The translations under genes were made by a program, and so were the position numbers. From contig JAFLCB010000002.1 of the NCBI GenBank assembly GCA_017302795.1, positions 310,001-374,000 of the forward strand: a DNA stretch of 64,000 nt. The letters run 5' to 3'. The notes beneath the pieces are model-generated. The model saw nothing but the letters and a program-made list of their open reading frames with translations, was not told the DNA's origin and made no database searches. This document shows, in pieces, positions 8,261-16,932 of this stretch; position 1 is the first letter of the stretch; every line of letters starts with the position of its first letter. This DNA is from Deltaproteobacteria bacterium (GTDB lineage: Bacteria > Bdellovibrionota > Bdellovibrionia > Bdellovibrionales > JAMPXM01).

Positions 8261-8746
8261 CTAAAACGACCACATCCACGAGACCTTCGGATTAAACTTT
8301 TCTCGAAGGTCGCGGTTGAACTGAATACCGGCATCCGCTTTCAGATTGTCGGCTTTGGAATTGGCAAGAATGTTTAAGCCGAAGAGTCCCCAGAAAGTTC
8401 CATGTCCTACCTCGTTTGGGCCTCGTATGAGGGCGTAGATCGCGCCACCGAAAAGGACTGAGGCTGCAATTCTCCATCGTTCGGACCGCCTTAAAATGTC
8501 GCCTGCCGCTGGTGAAACTGATTCGATGACGGGACGGAAAGATTCCGTGGTGTAGCGTTCCCGCGTGTTGCCTAAAACGATCAGGCCGCCACCATCCCAC
8601 GCGGACTCGCTCATCGTATATTTGCCAATTTCACGTTCGGCTTCGACGCCCTTAAGGCTGAAGTCAGGCAATTGGCCACTGTGTGTTGCACAGCCTGAAG
8701 TTAAAAATGTCACGAGAAGTAGGATGCCGAATACAACGTGTTTCAT
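8261..8746 (-). CDS. Lipoprotein of unknown function
   Basis: Starting at 8746 the protein begins MKHVVFGILLLVTFLTSGC, a textbook lipoprotein signal peptide with lipobox LTSGC, so it is predicted to be lipid-anchored in the inner or outer membrane. About 161 residues. A second hydrophobic stretch (WRIAASVLFGGAIYALI) and then GHGTFWGLFGLNILA could be a membrane or hydrophobic core segment. An upstream in-frame ATG at 8782 would put twelve polar residues in front of the signal and is less likely. No family recognised. It is transcribed away from motAB. Confidence 0.75.
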   Translation of the reverse strand: MKHVVFGILLLVTFLTSGCATHSGQLPDFSLKGVEAEREIGKYTMSESAWDGGGLIVLGNTRERYTTESFRPVIESVSPAAGDILRRSERWRIAASVLFGGAIYALIRGPNEVGHGTFWGLFGLNILANSKADNLKADAGIQFNRDLREKFNPKVSWMWSF

Positions 8747-8929
8747 ATGCCAAGCATGTACGGGGCGCCACCTTTCAGGCAAGTTAAGTATGTAGCCATT
8801 TGGATGCTATTGCGCCTTCGCACCTAGGTCCAGTGCGGACCTCGTCGGTCAAACATCTATTCAGCCGGCCTTTCGCCGTGGTCAGCGGTCTGGACCTTAG
8901 AAACTTCAGAGCTCGGCCGATAACAACAT

Positions 8930-9715
8930 ATGAACTTTTCGGCAATATTCGGTCTGCTGTTATCGCTGGTTGTATTCTTTGGTGCGGCATTGACGTCGAC
9001 GAAAGAATACAAAGTATTCCTCGATTATCATGCCGCACTGATTGTGTTTGGCGGAACAATCGCTGCATGTATGGTTTCATTCAACGGTGCCAGCGTCTTC
9101 AATATGGTAAAAGTCGTATTTAAGCGAGTATTGCGAAACGACGTGGATCGCTACGAAAGCCTCATCAAGGAAGTCGTCGAAGTAGCAAAAGCTTATCGCG
9201 ACAATCCAAATGTCCTCGGGGAAAAGTCAAAAGCCATTAAAAACCATTTTTTTAAAGAGGCGCTAGAACTCATGGCTGCCGGTGGTTTGGATGCCAAAGA
9301 TCTCGATATGATCCTCGCCAAACGAGCTTCGACTCACTTTCATCGGTACGAACAAGAGGCGGAGATGTTTAAAACGATGGCTAAGTTTCCGCCAGCATTC
9401 GGACTTCTAGGTGCCGTCATGGGCATCGTTGCAATGATGCAAGGTCTTGGTTCATCGGATGCGATTAAATCTGTCGGCCCCTCTTTGGCGGTCGCTCTGG
9501 TGGCAACGCTTTACGGAATCGCTGTAGCGAACTTTCTATTTTTGCCACTGGGTGAGCATCTCACAAAACTGACGAAGATGGATTACACGCTTCGCATGAT
9601 GGTCATTGAAGGAATAAAGTTAATCCGTCTAAAAAAGCATCCGCTTTTGGTCGAAGAATCATTGAAGTCTTACCTGCTTCCGTCGGAGCGTTTGGTAATG
9701 AAGAAAGCAGCCTAA
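8930..9715 (+). CDS. motA: Flagellar motor stator protein MotA
   Basis: MotA/PomA-type stator subunit, which with MotB forms the ion channel that turns the flagellar motor. The 261-residue protein shows four membrane segments: residues about 4-22 and 32-52, then, after a cytoplasmic loop, FPPAFGLLGAVMGIVAMMQGLG and VGPSLAVALVATLYGIAVANFLFLPL. The conserved prolines of the third and fourth segments are visible. The loop has RYEQEAEMFKTMAK. It is followed 3 bases later by motB. There is no strong ribosome binding site before the ATG. Confidence 0.96.
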   Translation: MNFSAIFGLLLSLVVFFGAALTSTKEYKVFLDYHAALIVFGGTIAACMVSFNGASVFNMVKVVFKRVLRNDVDRYESLIKEVVEVAKAYRDNPNVLGEKSKAIKNHFFKEALELMAAGGLDAKDLDMILAKRASTHFHRYEQEAEMFKTMAKFPPAFGLLGAVMGIVAMMQGLGSSDAIKSVGPSLAVALVATLYGIAVANFLFLPLGEHLTKLTKMDYTLRMMVIEGIKLIRLKKHPLLVEESLKSYLLPSERLVMKKAA

Positions 9716-9718
9716 TCG

Positions 9719-10435
9719 ATGGGTGCCGAGCAGCTTCATGATCATGATGACGAAGATGTTGCGGTGAGCACCGCGCCTCCGTCTTCCCACAAGGCGGAAG
9801 AAGGCGAAGGCCCTTGGTTGGTCTCCTATGCAGACTTGATGACTCTTTTGATGGGCTTTTTTGCGCTGATGCTTAGCTTTTCGAAGTTTGATGACAGCAA
9901 GTTTGATGCGATGAGGGAAGAGTCCTCCAAACTTTTCGGCGGAGAATACGTCAAGCCATTCGAAGATCTAAAACGTGAGCTGCAGCTTGTTATCGAAGCG
10001 AAAGGTCTTGCAGACCAAGTGACAATCGAGGCAACGACAAAGGGTGTCGGCATCACGTTTCGAGGCACCGTTTTTTTTGATATTGGTCTTGTGAATCCCC
10101 GCTCGGAAGCGATCGCTTTGATCAATGAGCTAGTTCCTGTAATCAAGAAAGAAGCCGCCGGTTTCTACATTTTGACAGAAGGACACACGGACGACACTCC
10201 TATCACTCAAGGAGTGATCTCGTCCAATTGGGAGTTGTCAGCTCTTCGGGCAAGCAGTATCACTCGAATTTTTGAAAGCGCCGGATTTGATCGCGCAAAG
10301 TTGATGGCGATCGGATGGTCCGACACCAAGCCCTTGGTTGAAAACCGAACCGCTGATGGCGAACCAATTTTTGAAAATCAGTCGCAAAATCGCCGCGTGG
10401 TTATTCAAATCCTGCGTTCTGCGCCTCTCGACTAG
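9719..10435 (+). CDS. motB: Flagellar motor stator protein MotB
   Basis: MotB anchors the stator to peptidoglycan. The 238-residue protein has a histidine- and aspartate-rich N-terminus (LHDHDDED), one membrane segment (WLVSYADLMTLLMGFFALMLSFS) whose aspartate at about residue 39 is the ion-binding residue, and a C-terminal OmpA-like peptidoglycan-binding domain (TEGHTDDTPITQG, then NWELSALRASSI and QNRRVVIQI). The gene starts 3 bases after motA, so they are one operon. Its stop overlaps the convergent gene that follows by 4 bases. Confidence 0.96.
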   Translation: MGAEQLHDHDDEDVAVSTAPPSSHKAEEGEGPWLVSYADLMTLLMGFFALMLSFSKFDDSKFDAMREESSKLFGGEYVKPFEDLKRELQLVIEAKGLADQVTIEATTKGVGITFRGTVFFDIGLVNPRSEAIALINELVPVIKKEAAGFYILTEGHTDDTPITQGVISSNWELSALRASSITRIFESAGFDRAKLMAIGWSDTKPLVENRTADGEPIFENQSQNRRVVIQILRSAPLD

Positions 10436-10902
10436 GTTTCGTCGACATTAAAATAATTTTCTTCCAGATGTTGCAGAAGTTCTCGAACTGTTGATGAGGC
10501 ATCGACGCCTTCATCGTAGCTTGAAAATGTGAATCCACCTATTGCATGTCGATTGATTTCTTCTAAGTACCTATCAACGGCCGCTTTGTTTTCATCGATG
10601 AATTCTTCAATATTTTCATTCTCGTCACCGAAGAAAAATCGAACACCTGTTCCCTTGAGCCTGTCGCCGTAGGCGAAAGCCTCGAGGATAGGGTCGCTGT
10701 TTTTGGCCGCGTCTTGAATGAAGTCGTTCATTTTTTTTGTTCGAAGGCGATCGTCTCGGATTGAATTAATACGATCCGCAGCCTTTGGGTCGAACGCGGC
10801 AAAAAACGTAATCGAGAGTTCCAGTGGAGCTCCGTCGAAATCATCAAGGGGAAGACCTGTCACAAGGCCAAGAGTGCCTTCTAGGTTCAATTCGTTTTTC
10901 AT
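10432..10902 (-). CDS. Hypothetical cytoplasmic protein
   Basis: A 156-residue acidic protein with no signal peptide or membrane segment. It carries FFFGDENENIEEFIDENKAAVDRYLEEI, an amphipathic helical stretch, and ends EENYFNVDET. I do not recognise a family. It starts 12 bases downstream of the stop of the thioesterase-like gene on the same strand, so these two are probably co-transcribed. Its stop overlaps the end of motB. Confidence 0.7.
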   Translation of the reverse strand: MKNELNLEGTLGLVTGLPLDDFDGAPLELSITFFAAFDPKAADRINSIRDDRLRTKKMNDFIQDAAKNSDPILEAFAYGDRLKGTGVRFFFGDENENIEEFIDENKAAVDRYLEEINRHAIGGFTFSSYDEGVDASSTVRELLQHLEENYFNVDET

Positions 10903-10914
10903 AGCCTATTAACC

Positions 10915-11715
10915 TCACGGATCTTTTAAAACAGTAGCTTTACCGATGGCAAGCACGCTGGAGGGAGAGCTTGAGGAAAGAAAGTAAATCGTTTGCTCAT
11001 TTAACTTTGATCGAACTTGAACTTTTTCACCAAGGGCGGCTTCGGATAGGAACTCGATCCCGAATTCAAACGGTTTGAAACCACTATTCCTAGAGACCGA
11101 TATTCCATACTTATCGAGATGCGGCTCGGCCCAACGAAGATAAACAGAGTTATTAAGATGATTGTTATGATCAATATCTTGACTCGCGACGATGCAGTCG
11201 GTGACAGGATCATCAGCTAGAAATGTCGGTAGCTCGGGTCGTCGAGTGATTTTGAGATCAAATATGTGTGTCGGGCTTCTGCCTCGGAGTCGTTCTCGTG
11301 CGTCCCGAGGAGGGATGGCGATTCGACGTTTGGTTCGATCAAATAAGACGAAAGCATGCTTGGCCTCAACGATCGGAATGCCGTCGTCGGAAATTCGATA
11401 CTCGCGAATTAATATTCCATTGTCGAGCGTCGCGACCCATGTTTCAAGTTTGATGATTGTACCCGCAGGGACTGATTGAAGGATTCGGAGCTTCGTGGAT
11501 AGAACGACCCATCCACAATCTCGATTAGGATCAAAGCCCCGGTAGATTCCAAGCTTGCACCCATGTTCCGTCGCCAAATTTCCGATGGCCAAAGAGATCC
11601 CGGAGAACGATAAGCCATTTGGGAATGACTGAAGCGATTCGAGATGGAGATGATCATCTGGGGGCGAAAATTTCACTCCTTCTAGATGCGTTGAATTGCG
11701 GATAGCAGTCAACAT
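10915..11715 (-). CDS. Acyl-ACP thioesterase-like protein (double hotdog)
   Basis: A 266-residue protein consistent with two hotdog folds in the acyl-ACP thioesterase (FatA/FatB) family, which releases fatty acids from acyl carrier protein. The second half contains SQDIDHNNHLNNSVYLRWAE, matching the conserved NxHxNNxxYxxW signature with the catalytic Asn and His. The first half contains WVVLSTKLRILQSVPAGTIIKLETWV, typical of the N-terminal hotdog. It is divergent from the methyltransferase gene and co-directional with the hypothetical gene after it. Actual substrate chain length cannot be read from sequence. Confidence 0.85.
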   Translation of the reverse strand: MLTAIRNSTHLEGVKFSPPDDHLHLESLQSFPNGLSFSGISLAIGNLATEHGCKLGIYRGFDPNRDCGWVVLSTKLRILQSVPAGTIIKLETWVATLDNGILIREYRISDDGIPIVEAKHAFVLFDRTKRRIAIPPRDARERLRGRSPTHIFDLKITRRPELPTFLADDPVTDCIVASQDIDHNNHLNNSVYLRWAEPHLDKYGISVSRNSGFKPFEFGIEFLSEAALGEKVQVRSKLNEQTIYFLSSSSPSSVLAIGKATVLKDP

Positions 11716-11743
11716 TCACTTTGTAAGTGGCTAAGATCCGGAC

Positions 11744-12433
11744 ATGGAGGAGCGTTTGGCCGTGCGAGTTTGTTCAATCTGTCAGGATGTCGACGGGCAG
11801 GCGCGAGTTACGCTTTCGCGCGAACCAGTTAGAACTTATTGGAAGTGCGAGCCATGCAATTTCATCGAAGTGGATACCTTAGACCACCTATCGTCCAAAG
11901 AGGAATCCGAATTTTATCTCCACCATCAAAACTGCGTTGATGATCCACGTTACAGAAAATACGCGAGCGCTGTAGCGGTCGAAGCGATTCGTCGTTTTGA
12001 ACGGCGGGGCTCTGCGGGGGGCTTGCTAGCGGACAAAGCTTTGGATTTTGGCTGTGGACCTGGGCCAGTTGTTGCCAGCCTCCTGAGGGAGCACGGGGTT
12101 CCTTCAGATGAATACGATCCGGTTTTTTTTCCAGATGGAATTCGGGAAAAGGCCTATGGTTTGATCGTCGCCTGTGAGGTGGTCGAGCACTTTCGGCAGC
12201 CAAAGGCCGAGTTTTCAAAAGTGTATGAGCTTTTGCGTCCGGGCGGATGGTTTGTAGTTCAAACCGAGCGTCTTGATTTCGTTTCAAGTTTTGAAGACTG
12301 GTACTATCGAAAAGATCTCACTCATGTCGCATTCTATTCGGACCAAACTTTTCGAAGACTTGGCCTTGAGCTTGGATTCGATAAAGTCGAGATTGTTGAC
12401 CGGAAACTTGTCAGCCTGAGGCGCCCGTACTAA
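11744..12433 (+). CDS. Class I SAM-dependent methyltransferase with N-terminal zinc-finger-like domain
   Basis: A 229-residue protein. Residues about 6-40 hold CSICQD...YWKCEPCNFIE, two CxxC pairs like the zinc-binding start of several small-molecule methyltransferases. The SAM site is ALDFGCGPGPVVASLL, followed by EYDPVFFPDGI and CEVVEHF, then LLRPGGWFVVQTE. This arrangement is typical of the Methyltransf_23-type family. Substrate unknown. It is divergent from the thioesterase-like gene with only 28 bases between them, so the promoters must overlap or lie inside a gene. Confidence 0.8.
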   Translation: MEERLAVRVCSICQDVDGQARVTLSREPVRTYWKCEPCNFIEVDTLDHLSSKEESEFYLHHQNCVDDPRYRKYASAVAVEAIRRFERRGSAGGLLADKALDFGCGPGPVVASLLREHGVPSDEYDPVFFPDGIREKAYGLIVACEVVEHFRQPKAEFSKVYELLRPGGWFVVQTERLDFVSSFEDWYYRKDLTHVAFYSDQTFRRLGLELGFDKVEIVDRKLVSLRRPY

Positions 12434-12499
12434 CGCGGCGTTTTACTGCTAGGGAATTTGGATACAATTTGTTTCAATCATTGAAATGAAGGCGGCGGA

Positions 12500-13093
12500 G
12501 TGGCTTTTGATTTTGGTTCAATTGAATATTTAGCGGACGGTTCACATCGGCAAAAGCGTGCCTACCTCGCGCTTCGGGAGCTGGATCTCTTTACTTCGCT
12601 CGCGCAGTGGACCGGTGATGAAATGGAGTTAGGTAGCGGTTCGGCCTTGGCGGGCAGTATTCCGCTGGATCTTGGTGTTGCCGAAAGCGATTTGGACATC
12701 GTCACTTTTTCGACGGACCTCAAACAGACGGCTACCCTTTTTCGAGAAAAGTTCTCTGCTAGGCAGAACTTTTCCTCTTCGCGAGGCATTGTTCTAGGCG
12801 CGGCGACCCTAGTAACCCGCTTTGATTTTGGCGGCGAGTCTTTTGAGATATTCACGCAGAACGTGCCGCTTCCGCTGCAAAACGCAATCGTCCACATGCT
12901 GGTCGAAGAGAGATTGCTACTATTGGGCGGTTTGAAATTTCGAGAAAAAATCATGGCACTTCGCGAGCAGGGCGAAAAAACAGAACCGGCTTTTGGCAAA
13001 GTGCTGGGACTTGAGGAGCCCTATCGTGAATTGCTTCAATTGGAAGAACTAAGCGACAGTGAGTTACGGTTGAAATTTTCCAATCGATTTTAG
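12500..13093 (+). CDS. DUF4269 protein
   Basis: The 197-residue protein matches the DUF4269 family pattern: GSALAGSIPLDLGVAESDLDIVT near the start (a nucleotidyltransferase-like GS...D-x-D layout), FEIFTQNVPLPLQNAIVHMLVEERLLLLGG in the middle and KTEPAFGKVLGLEEPYRELLQL near the end. The early GS followed by DLDI suggests kinship with polymerase-beta-like nucleotidyltransferases, but family function is not established. The start is GTG with a GGCGGCGGA purine tract directly upstream. It follows the methyltransferase by 66 bases. Confidence 0.8.
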   Translation: MAFDFGSIEYLADGSHRQKRAYLALRELDLFTSLAQWTGDEMELGSGSALAGSIPLDLGVAESDLDIVTFSTDLKQTATLFREKFSARQNFSSSRGIVLGAATLVTRFDFGGESFEIFTQNVPLPLQNAIVHMLVEERLLLLGGLKFREKIMALREQGEKTEPAFGKVLGLEEPYRELLQLEELSDSELRLKFSNRF

Positions 13094-13105
13094 GTTGCTA
13101 GGATT

Positions 13106-13624
13106 TTACTTTATCGGCGCACTCTTTCCTGCGCTTAAGATTTCATCTGACAGCGGCGTTCCTTTTACGATCCGCGAAAGAATCAAGCTGCCGATCGCCG
13201 TTGAGATTGCTCGAATCGCTTGATCGCGGCGTAAACCCCGTTTTTCGAGGTCGAAAATTCTTTCTTCTAAATGGCGAACTAGAAGGCCGCGGGTTCTGTG
13301 GCTTTGTTTTGGCAGCTCACTAGCAAGCGCCGCGAGGACGCAGCCGTTTTCGGGCTGATCCCGATGGGAGGCCGAAAGGTAGTGCTCTAGGGTGAAAGCT
13401 GATTCAAGATTTTCTCTGTTGCCATTGAGGACGCTTGAAAGCGTCAAGGCTACCAATTCCTCCTTCGATTTAAAGTGGGAATAAAATCCGCCAGCCGTCA
13501 GCCCAGCTTCGCCCATAATTTGGTCGACGCCGGTAGCAGCAATCCCTTTTTTTCGGAAAAGCTTGGCGGCACTTCGAAGTATCCGGTCGCGGGATTCAAG
13601 CTTTCTCTCGGACCGCGAATTCAT
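13106..13624 (-). CDS. TetR-family transcriptional regulator
   Basis: A 172-residue TetR repressor with N-terminal helix-turn-helix (RILRSAAKLFRKKGIAATGVDQIMGEAGLTAGGFYSHFKSKEEL), followed by a C-terminal ligand-binding part similar to the TetR_C (YxiA/AcrR-like) group. Its start overlaps the stop of the esterase gene by 4 bases (ATGA), so the two are one operon. A perfect palindrome at the head of that operon (14329-14360) is the obvious candidate operator, meaning the regulator probably controls itself, the esterase and the divergent thioesterase. Confidence 0.93.
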   Translation of the reverse strand: MNSRSERKLESRDRILRSAAKLFRKKGIAATGVDQIMGEAGLTAGGFYSHFKSKEELVALTLSSVLNGNRENLESAFTLEHYLSASHRDQPENGCVLAALASELPKQSHRTRGLLVRHLEERIFDLEKRGLRRDQAIRAISTAIGSLILSRIVKGTPLSDEILSAGKSAPIK

Positions 13625-14322
13625 GTTCGCCTCACTTTTTCGTGAACAAGAAGGTCGCAGAGAATTTTCCCCATCGCTTCGTTTGCGACGTGCGTGCCGT
13701 GATCAACAGAATAAAAATCGCCACTGAAACCAAGTGCGATGACCTTCTGATGCGCGGCCTTCGCCGCGGTTAGCGGGAAGACGCCATCAACCGCGCCGTG
13801 GATCGCATGGACGGAAGGTGCATGTGGCAATCCGTTCAAGAGCGGTCCAAAATAATCCGTGCGATAGCCCGTCCCGATTCCGATGAGGGTCCGAACATTT
13901 TTAAGGTGTTGGGCTAAGTAGGGCGCTAGGAACCCTCCTTGCGAGAAGCCCACCAAAGCTTTTGGGACGTCCTCATAACCAAGTTCGGCCACCAAAGATT
14001 TTATTCCATTGACGGCAGTGTCAGGCGAAATCACCATTTTCTGCCGTGAATCGTCGAAGAAATACCAAGCGTAAGCTTCGCGCCAGCCGTCTTCCGTTTT
14101 CACTGGAACTGGAAATGGACCATTTGGAATAAGTGCCGACGTTTCAGCGAGAGGCTGGGGATAGCCTTCTGGAAAAAGACGCCGCGTGAAGCTGCCACCG
14201 TGATCGGCATACCCGTGCAGAAAGATGGTTAGCATCTTTGGTGTTGAAACTTCTAAGTGTCGGTAGCCAACTGGTAGGTTTGCCGGGACACCCTTTTTGA
14301 CATGGAGAGGCAAGCTAGACAT
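13621..14322 (-). CDS. Alpha/beta hydrolase, carboxylesterase-like
   Basis: An alpha/beta hydrolase of the carboxylesterase/phospholipase group (YpfH/EstB type). The nucleophile elbow is GFSQGG; the acid is in IHGAVDGVFPL and the histidine in SVDHGTHVANE. TIFLHGYADHGGSF is the oxyanion-hole region. The annotated longest frame starts at 14337, but that ATG lies inside a palindromic operator; the ATG at 14322 (MSSLPLHVKKG) is at least as likely. It is co-transcribed with tetR downstream and divergent from the DUF4442 gene. Substrate unknown, probably a lipid or other ester. Confidence 0.85.
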   Translation of the reverse strand: MSSLPLHVKKGVPANLPVGYRHLEVSTPKMLTIFLHGYADHGGSFTRRLFPEGYPQPLAETSALIPNGPFPVPVKTEDGWREAYAWYFFDDSRQKMVISPDTAVNGIKSLVAELGYEDVPKALVGFSQGGFLAPYLAQHLKNVRTLIGIGTGYRTDYFGPLLNGLPHAPSVHAIHGAVDGVFPLTAAKAAHQKVIALGFSGDFYSVDHGTHVANEAMGKILCDLLVHEKVRRT

Positions 14323-14328
14323 CGAGTT

Positions 14329-14360
14329 CCTATTCATATTACGATAGTAATATGAATAGG
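14329..14360. promoter_or_regulatory. Perfect palindromic operator between TetR/esterase and DUF4442 genes
   Basis: Arms CCTATTCATATTAC and GTAATATGAATAGG (14 bases each) are exact complements around a 4-base centre GATA. The site covers the annotated start codons of both divergent genes. TetR-type repressors bind palindromes of this kind and the regulator gene is two genes away, so it is very probably its operator. Confidence 0.85.
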
Positions 14361-14459
14361 AAGAAGGCGGAAGAGAAATCAGAGCTTATAAATGATCGGG
14401 GCAAGAGCGATGCGCGCAATGAGCGCGGCGATCAGAAGACCAGTCTAAAGGCGGCAATT

Positions 14460-14930
14460 ATGTCGCTTTGGAATTTTTGGCCTCCTTTTCTTGGATCCGG
14501 AATTGTGATCGAGAAAGTGGAGGGCGGCTATGGCCGAGACGGCTGGAAGGCGATCGACATAAAGCTAAAGCTGAGGTTTTGGAACTCAAATTACGTTGGT
14601 ACTCAGTTTGGTGGATCGCTGTTTGCTATGACGGATCCGTTTTTGATGGTGATGCTGGTGCGAAGGCTAGGGCGAGAATATATTGTTTGGGATAAATCGT
14701 CGTCGATTCGGTTCCGTCGACCAGGGACCAGCGACTGCCGCGCTCATTTTGCGATCACCGACGCCGAACTTGTCGCAATTAAGGCACGTGCCGACATTGA
14801 GGGGCAGTTTGATTGGCATCGAAAAATTGAAATTCGGGATATTGACCAGAAGGTCGTCGCAGAGGTGGATAAGGTTCTTTTTATCGCCACCCGCGATCAC
14901 TATTTAAAAGGTAAGAAAAAGTCAGATTAA
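14460..14930 (+). CDS. DUF4442 (hotdog thioesterase-like) protein
   Basis: From ATG 14460 the protein begins MSLWNFWPPFLGSGIVIEKV, the usual start of DUF4442 proteins, and continues KLRFWNSNYVGTQFGGSLFAMTDPFLMVMLVRRLG and IVWDKSSSIRFRRPG, all family hallmarks. AAAGG lies 8 bases before this ATG. The longer frame from 14352 would add 36 charged residues and begins inside the palindrome, so I take those as 5' leader. Likely an acyl-CoA or acyl-ACP thioesterase or related hotdog enzyme; it fits functionally beside an esterase and a TetR regulator, perhaps lipid-linked. The reaction is not proven. Confidence 0.85.
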   Translation: MSLWNFWPPFLGSGIVIEKVEGGYGRDGWKAIDIKLKLRFWNSNYVGTQFGGSLFAMTDPFLMVMLVRRLGREYIVWDKSSSIRFRRPGTSDCRAHFAITDAELVAIKARADIEGQFDWHRKIEIRDIDQKVVAEVDKVLFIATRDHYLKGKKKSD

Positions 14931-14932
14931 GG

Positions 14933-15727
14933 TTAGTGGCATTCGCAGCCTTCCGGGCCTCCGAGTAAGCATTTTAGAATTTTGCCATCAGCGCGCACTT
15001 GAAAATCTTGAACTCGGCCGTCCACGTCGGTTGCATGGCCAGCGGCGCCACCTTTGAATAGCGACTCGTCAAAGAGAAGTCCTAACTTGCGCTCGACCCT
15101 GATTGTTTTGCTTTCATTTCGCCATTTTTTAAAGTCTGAGGCTTGAGCTTTGGCAGCAGGAAGCGAAGCAATCACCGAGTTCACTCCCTTTTCGTCGATC
15201 TCGGAAATTTGCGCCATCAATTCGTTGGGCTTCGCAGAATCTAAAAGCAGCTCAATGATGCGCCGGGTTCCAGATTTTAGTTCGAGCTCCTCTTTTTGAT
15301 GTAGGACCTCTTGTTTTTTGATTCGACCAAAGATTTTTTCTAGATCTAAAACCGTGAATTGATCTGATGGGTTTAAATCATTCAGACGGCGATCGTTCCA
15401 GCACCTTTCGATGGCCGAAAGCAAACTTTGGTCGACCTCCTCGTGGGGGGGAATCGGGGCCGTGTCTGTGGCTTCAGCCGGGAAATGAGGGGGGAGTGGG
15501 GTCGGTGTAGGCGTCTCTTTGGACGGAGCCTCCAATGCCGGCCGCGAAATGTCGTTCTCATTGGGCGCCTGAAAAGTCCTTCGGCCAAGCCAGGCGATGG
15601 CCAGCCCAAGAGCAATGATCGTGACCATTGCTTTACGCCAGGAGTTGGATTTTCGAGGTCGTAAATCGTAGGAGTCTGACACAGCCAGAAAGACTAGGGT
15701 CTTTTTATATTCTGAGCAATTCCGCAC
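14933..15727 (-). CDS. Membrane-anchored protein of unknown function
   Basis: About 264 residues with one predicted membrane segment (residues about 34-48, [16 protein letters not shown]) after a basic N-terminus, then a proline-rich linker ([17 protein letters not shown]) and a soluble domain with [17 protein letters not shown]-type helices, presumably in the periplasm. It ends GGPEGCECH, with two cysteines and histidine at the very tail. The longest frame starts at 15727; a GTG at residue 16 (VSDSYDLRP) is an alternative. No family recognised. It converges on the DUF4442 gene with only 2 bases between the stops. Confidence 0.65.
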   Translation of the reverse strand: MRNCSEYKKTLVFLAVSDSYDLRPRKSNSWRKAMVTIIALGLAIAWLGRRTFQAPNENDISRPALEAPSKETPTPTPLPPHFPAEATDTAPIPPHEEVDQSLLSAIERCWNDRRLNDLNPSDQFTVLDLEKIFGRIKKQEVLHQKEELELKSGTRRIIELLLDSAKPNELMAQISEIDEKGVNSVIASLPAAKAQASDFKKWRNESKTIRVERKLGLLFDESLFKGGAAGHATDVDGRVQDFQVRADGKILKCLLGGPEGCECH

Positions 15728-15791
15728 TTGTCCCCGCCGCCCGAAAAGGTTCCAATATCGTGTGTTCCAAAAACTTGAAGGAGAGACTCAA

Positions 15792-16568
15792 ATGAAACTC
15801 AACATGAAGGGTGCGGTAGTCGTTGCTGCGTCTGCTTTAACCTCTGTAGCAATTTCGGGTTGCAAGTTTGTCGGCAATGCGAATCTTGAAAAAGATGAAG
15901 CTCGTGCCAATTATGCTTTGGGCTTAGAAATCGGCAGTAATTTGAAACAATTGAATGTCAAAGAAGATTCCGGAGCTATTCTTGCCGGCGTGGCCGATGC
16001 CTTGGAGGGCAAAGAGCCGCGGGTCGCTCGCGAAGAAATTCGTGCGGCCATCATGCGAATTCGCGAGGGCGGTTCGGCGAAGGCGAAAGAAGAGGGTGTT
16101 AAGTACTTGGAGACAAATAAAGCGAAATCCGGTGTAACGACCACGGCTTCGGGCCTTCAGTACGAAGTCGTCACAGCGGGTACTGGTGCGACTCCGGTCG
16201 ACGGCGATGTTGTGAAGGTTCACTACAAAGGCACTTTGCTTGACGGGAAAGTTTTTGACTCTTCGATCGACCGCAAAGAACCAGCTGAGTTTCCGCTCGG
16301 TCAGATTATTAAAGGTTGGGACGAGGCACTGAAGTTAATGAAAGTTGGGGCGAAGTGGAAACTGACAATCCCGTCTGAGCTCGCTTACGCTGAGCGCGGC
16401 GCCGGCCCGATTCCGCCGAACAGTGTTTTGATCTTTGAGGTTGAGCTTCTCGATATCAAAAAAGGAGCAGGAGCGATGCCTCCAGGCCACTCGCACGGTG
16501 ACGGCCACGATCACGGCGCTAATCCAGAGTCAGAAGACAAGACAAAGAAGCCCAAAAAAGGTAAGTAG
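15792..16568 (+). CDS. FKBP-type peptidyl-prolyl isomerase lipoprotein
   Basis: A 258-residue Mip/FkpA-like protein: signal peptide [24 protein letters not shown] with lipobox (SGC), an N-terminal helical dimerisation domain ([19 protein letters not shown]...[12 protein letters not shown]), then a complete FKBP domain ([65 protein letters not shown]) that isomerises proline bonds in exported proteins. The C-terminal tail is histidine-rich ([11 protein letters not shown]) and lysine-rich, possibly metal-binding. The ATG at 15792 is chosen because AAGGAGA precedes it; an earlier ATG at 15762 has none. Confidence 0.95.
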   Translation: MKLNMKGAVVVAASALTSVAISGCKFVGNANLEKDEARANYALGLEIGSNLKQLNVKEDSGAILAGVADALEGKEPRVAREEIRAAIMRIREGGSAKAKEEGVKYLETNKAKSGVTTTASGLQYEVVTAGTGATPVDGDVVKVHYKGTLLDGKVFDSSIDRKEPAEFPLGQIIKGWDEALKLMKVGAKWKLTIPSELAYAERGAGPIPPNSVLIFEVELLDIKKGAGAMPPGHSHGDGHDHGANPESEDKTKKPKKGK

Positions 16569-16600
16569 TAGGCTGCCGCTGAAATTCGGCTGGCAGAACG

Positions 16601-16630
16601 AAAAAGGCGCTCATCCGAGCGCCTTTTTTA
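16601..16630 (+). terminator. Terminator after the FKBP gene
   Basis: AAAAAGGCGCTC ATCC GAGCGCCTTTTT: a 12-base-pair hairpin with U-run, 30 bases after the FKBP stop. Confidence 0.9.
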
Positions 16631-16639
16631 TTGGACCGA

Positions 16640-16932
16640 ACCGAATGACGTAGGACTGGGCGAATTGAAAGTTTCGACGCCTCCGCGAATCGCTCAGTAC
16701 GGTCGCGCTTGAGGAAACTCAGCCAACAGTCCAATCCTAATTTTGATTGGGCTCAGCCAGCAGAATTGCGGTCGCCATGGGCCGACCGAGGAGGCTCTCG
16801 CGCGGTAGGCAGCCGGTACCCCCGCGAGGATGGCCAAATCGCTGAGCCAAGGGCGAAGCGCAGCGTGGGCCGGCGGCCCACGCGACAGCAACTGTCGCCC
16901 GCCCTCCGAGTCGGCCCGTGGTGGCCGTAATT
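16640..16932. repeat. GC-rich structured non-coding stretch
   Basis: About 290 bases with no gene I can support. It holds two adjacent perfect hairpins: CGTGGGCC-GGC-GGCCCACG (16864-16882) and GCGACAG-CAA-CTGTCGC (16882-16898). A larger imperfect inverted repeat pairs CATGGGCCGAC near 16780 with GTCGGCCCGTG near 16912. This could be one long folded RNA or a palindromic repeat element. The two short open frames here (16694-16891 minus, 16709-16930 plus) overlap each other and have no ribosome binding sites. Confidence 0.5.

Noticed and set aside
16694-16930. Two opposing short open frames in the GC-rich spacer
   Set aside because: They overlap each other, have no ribosome binding sites and sit on strong hairpins; composition explains their openness.
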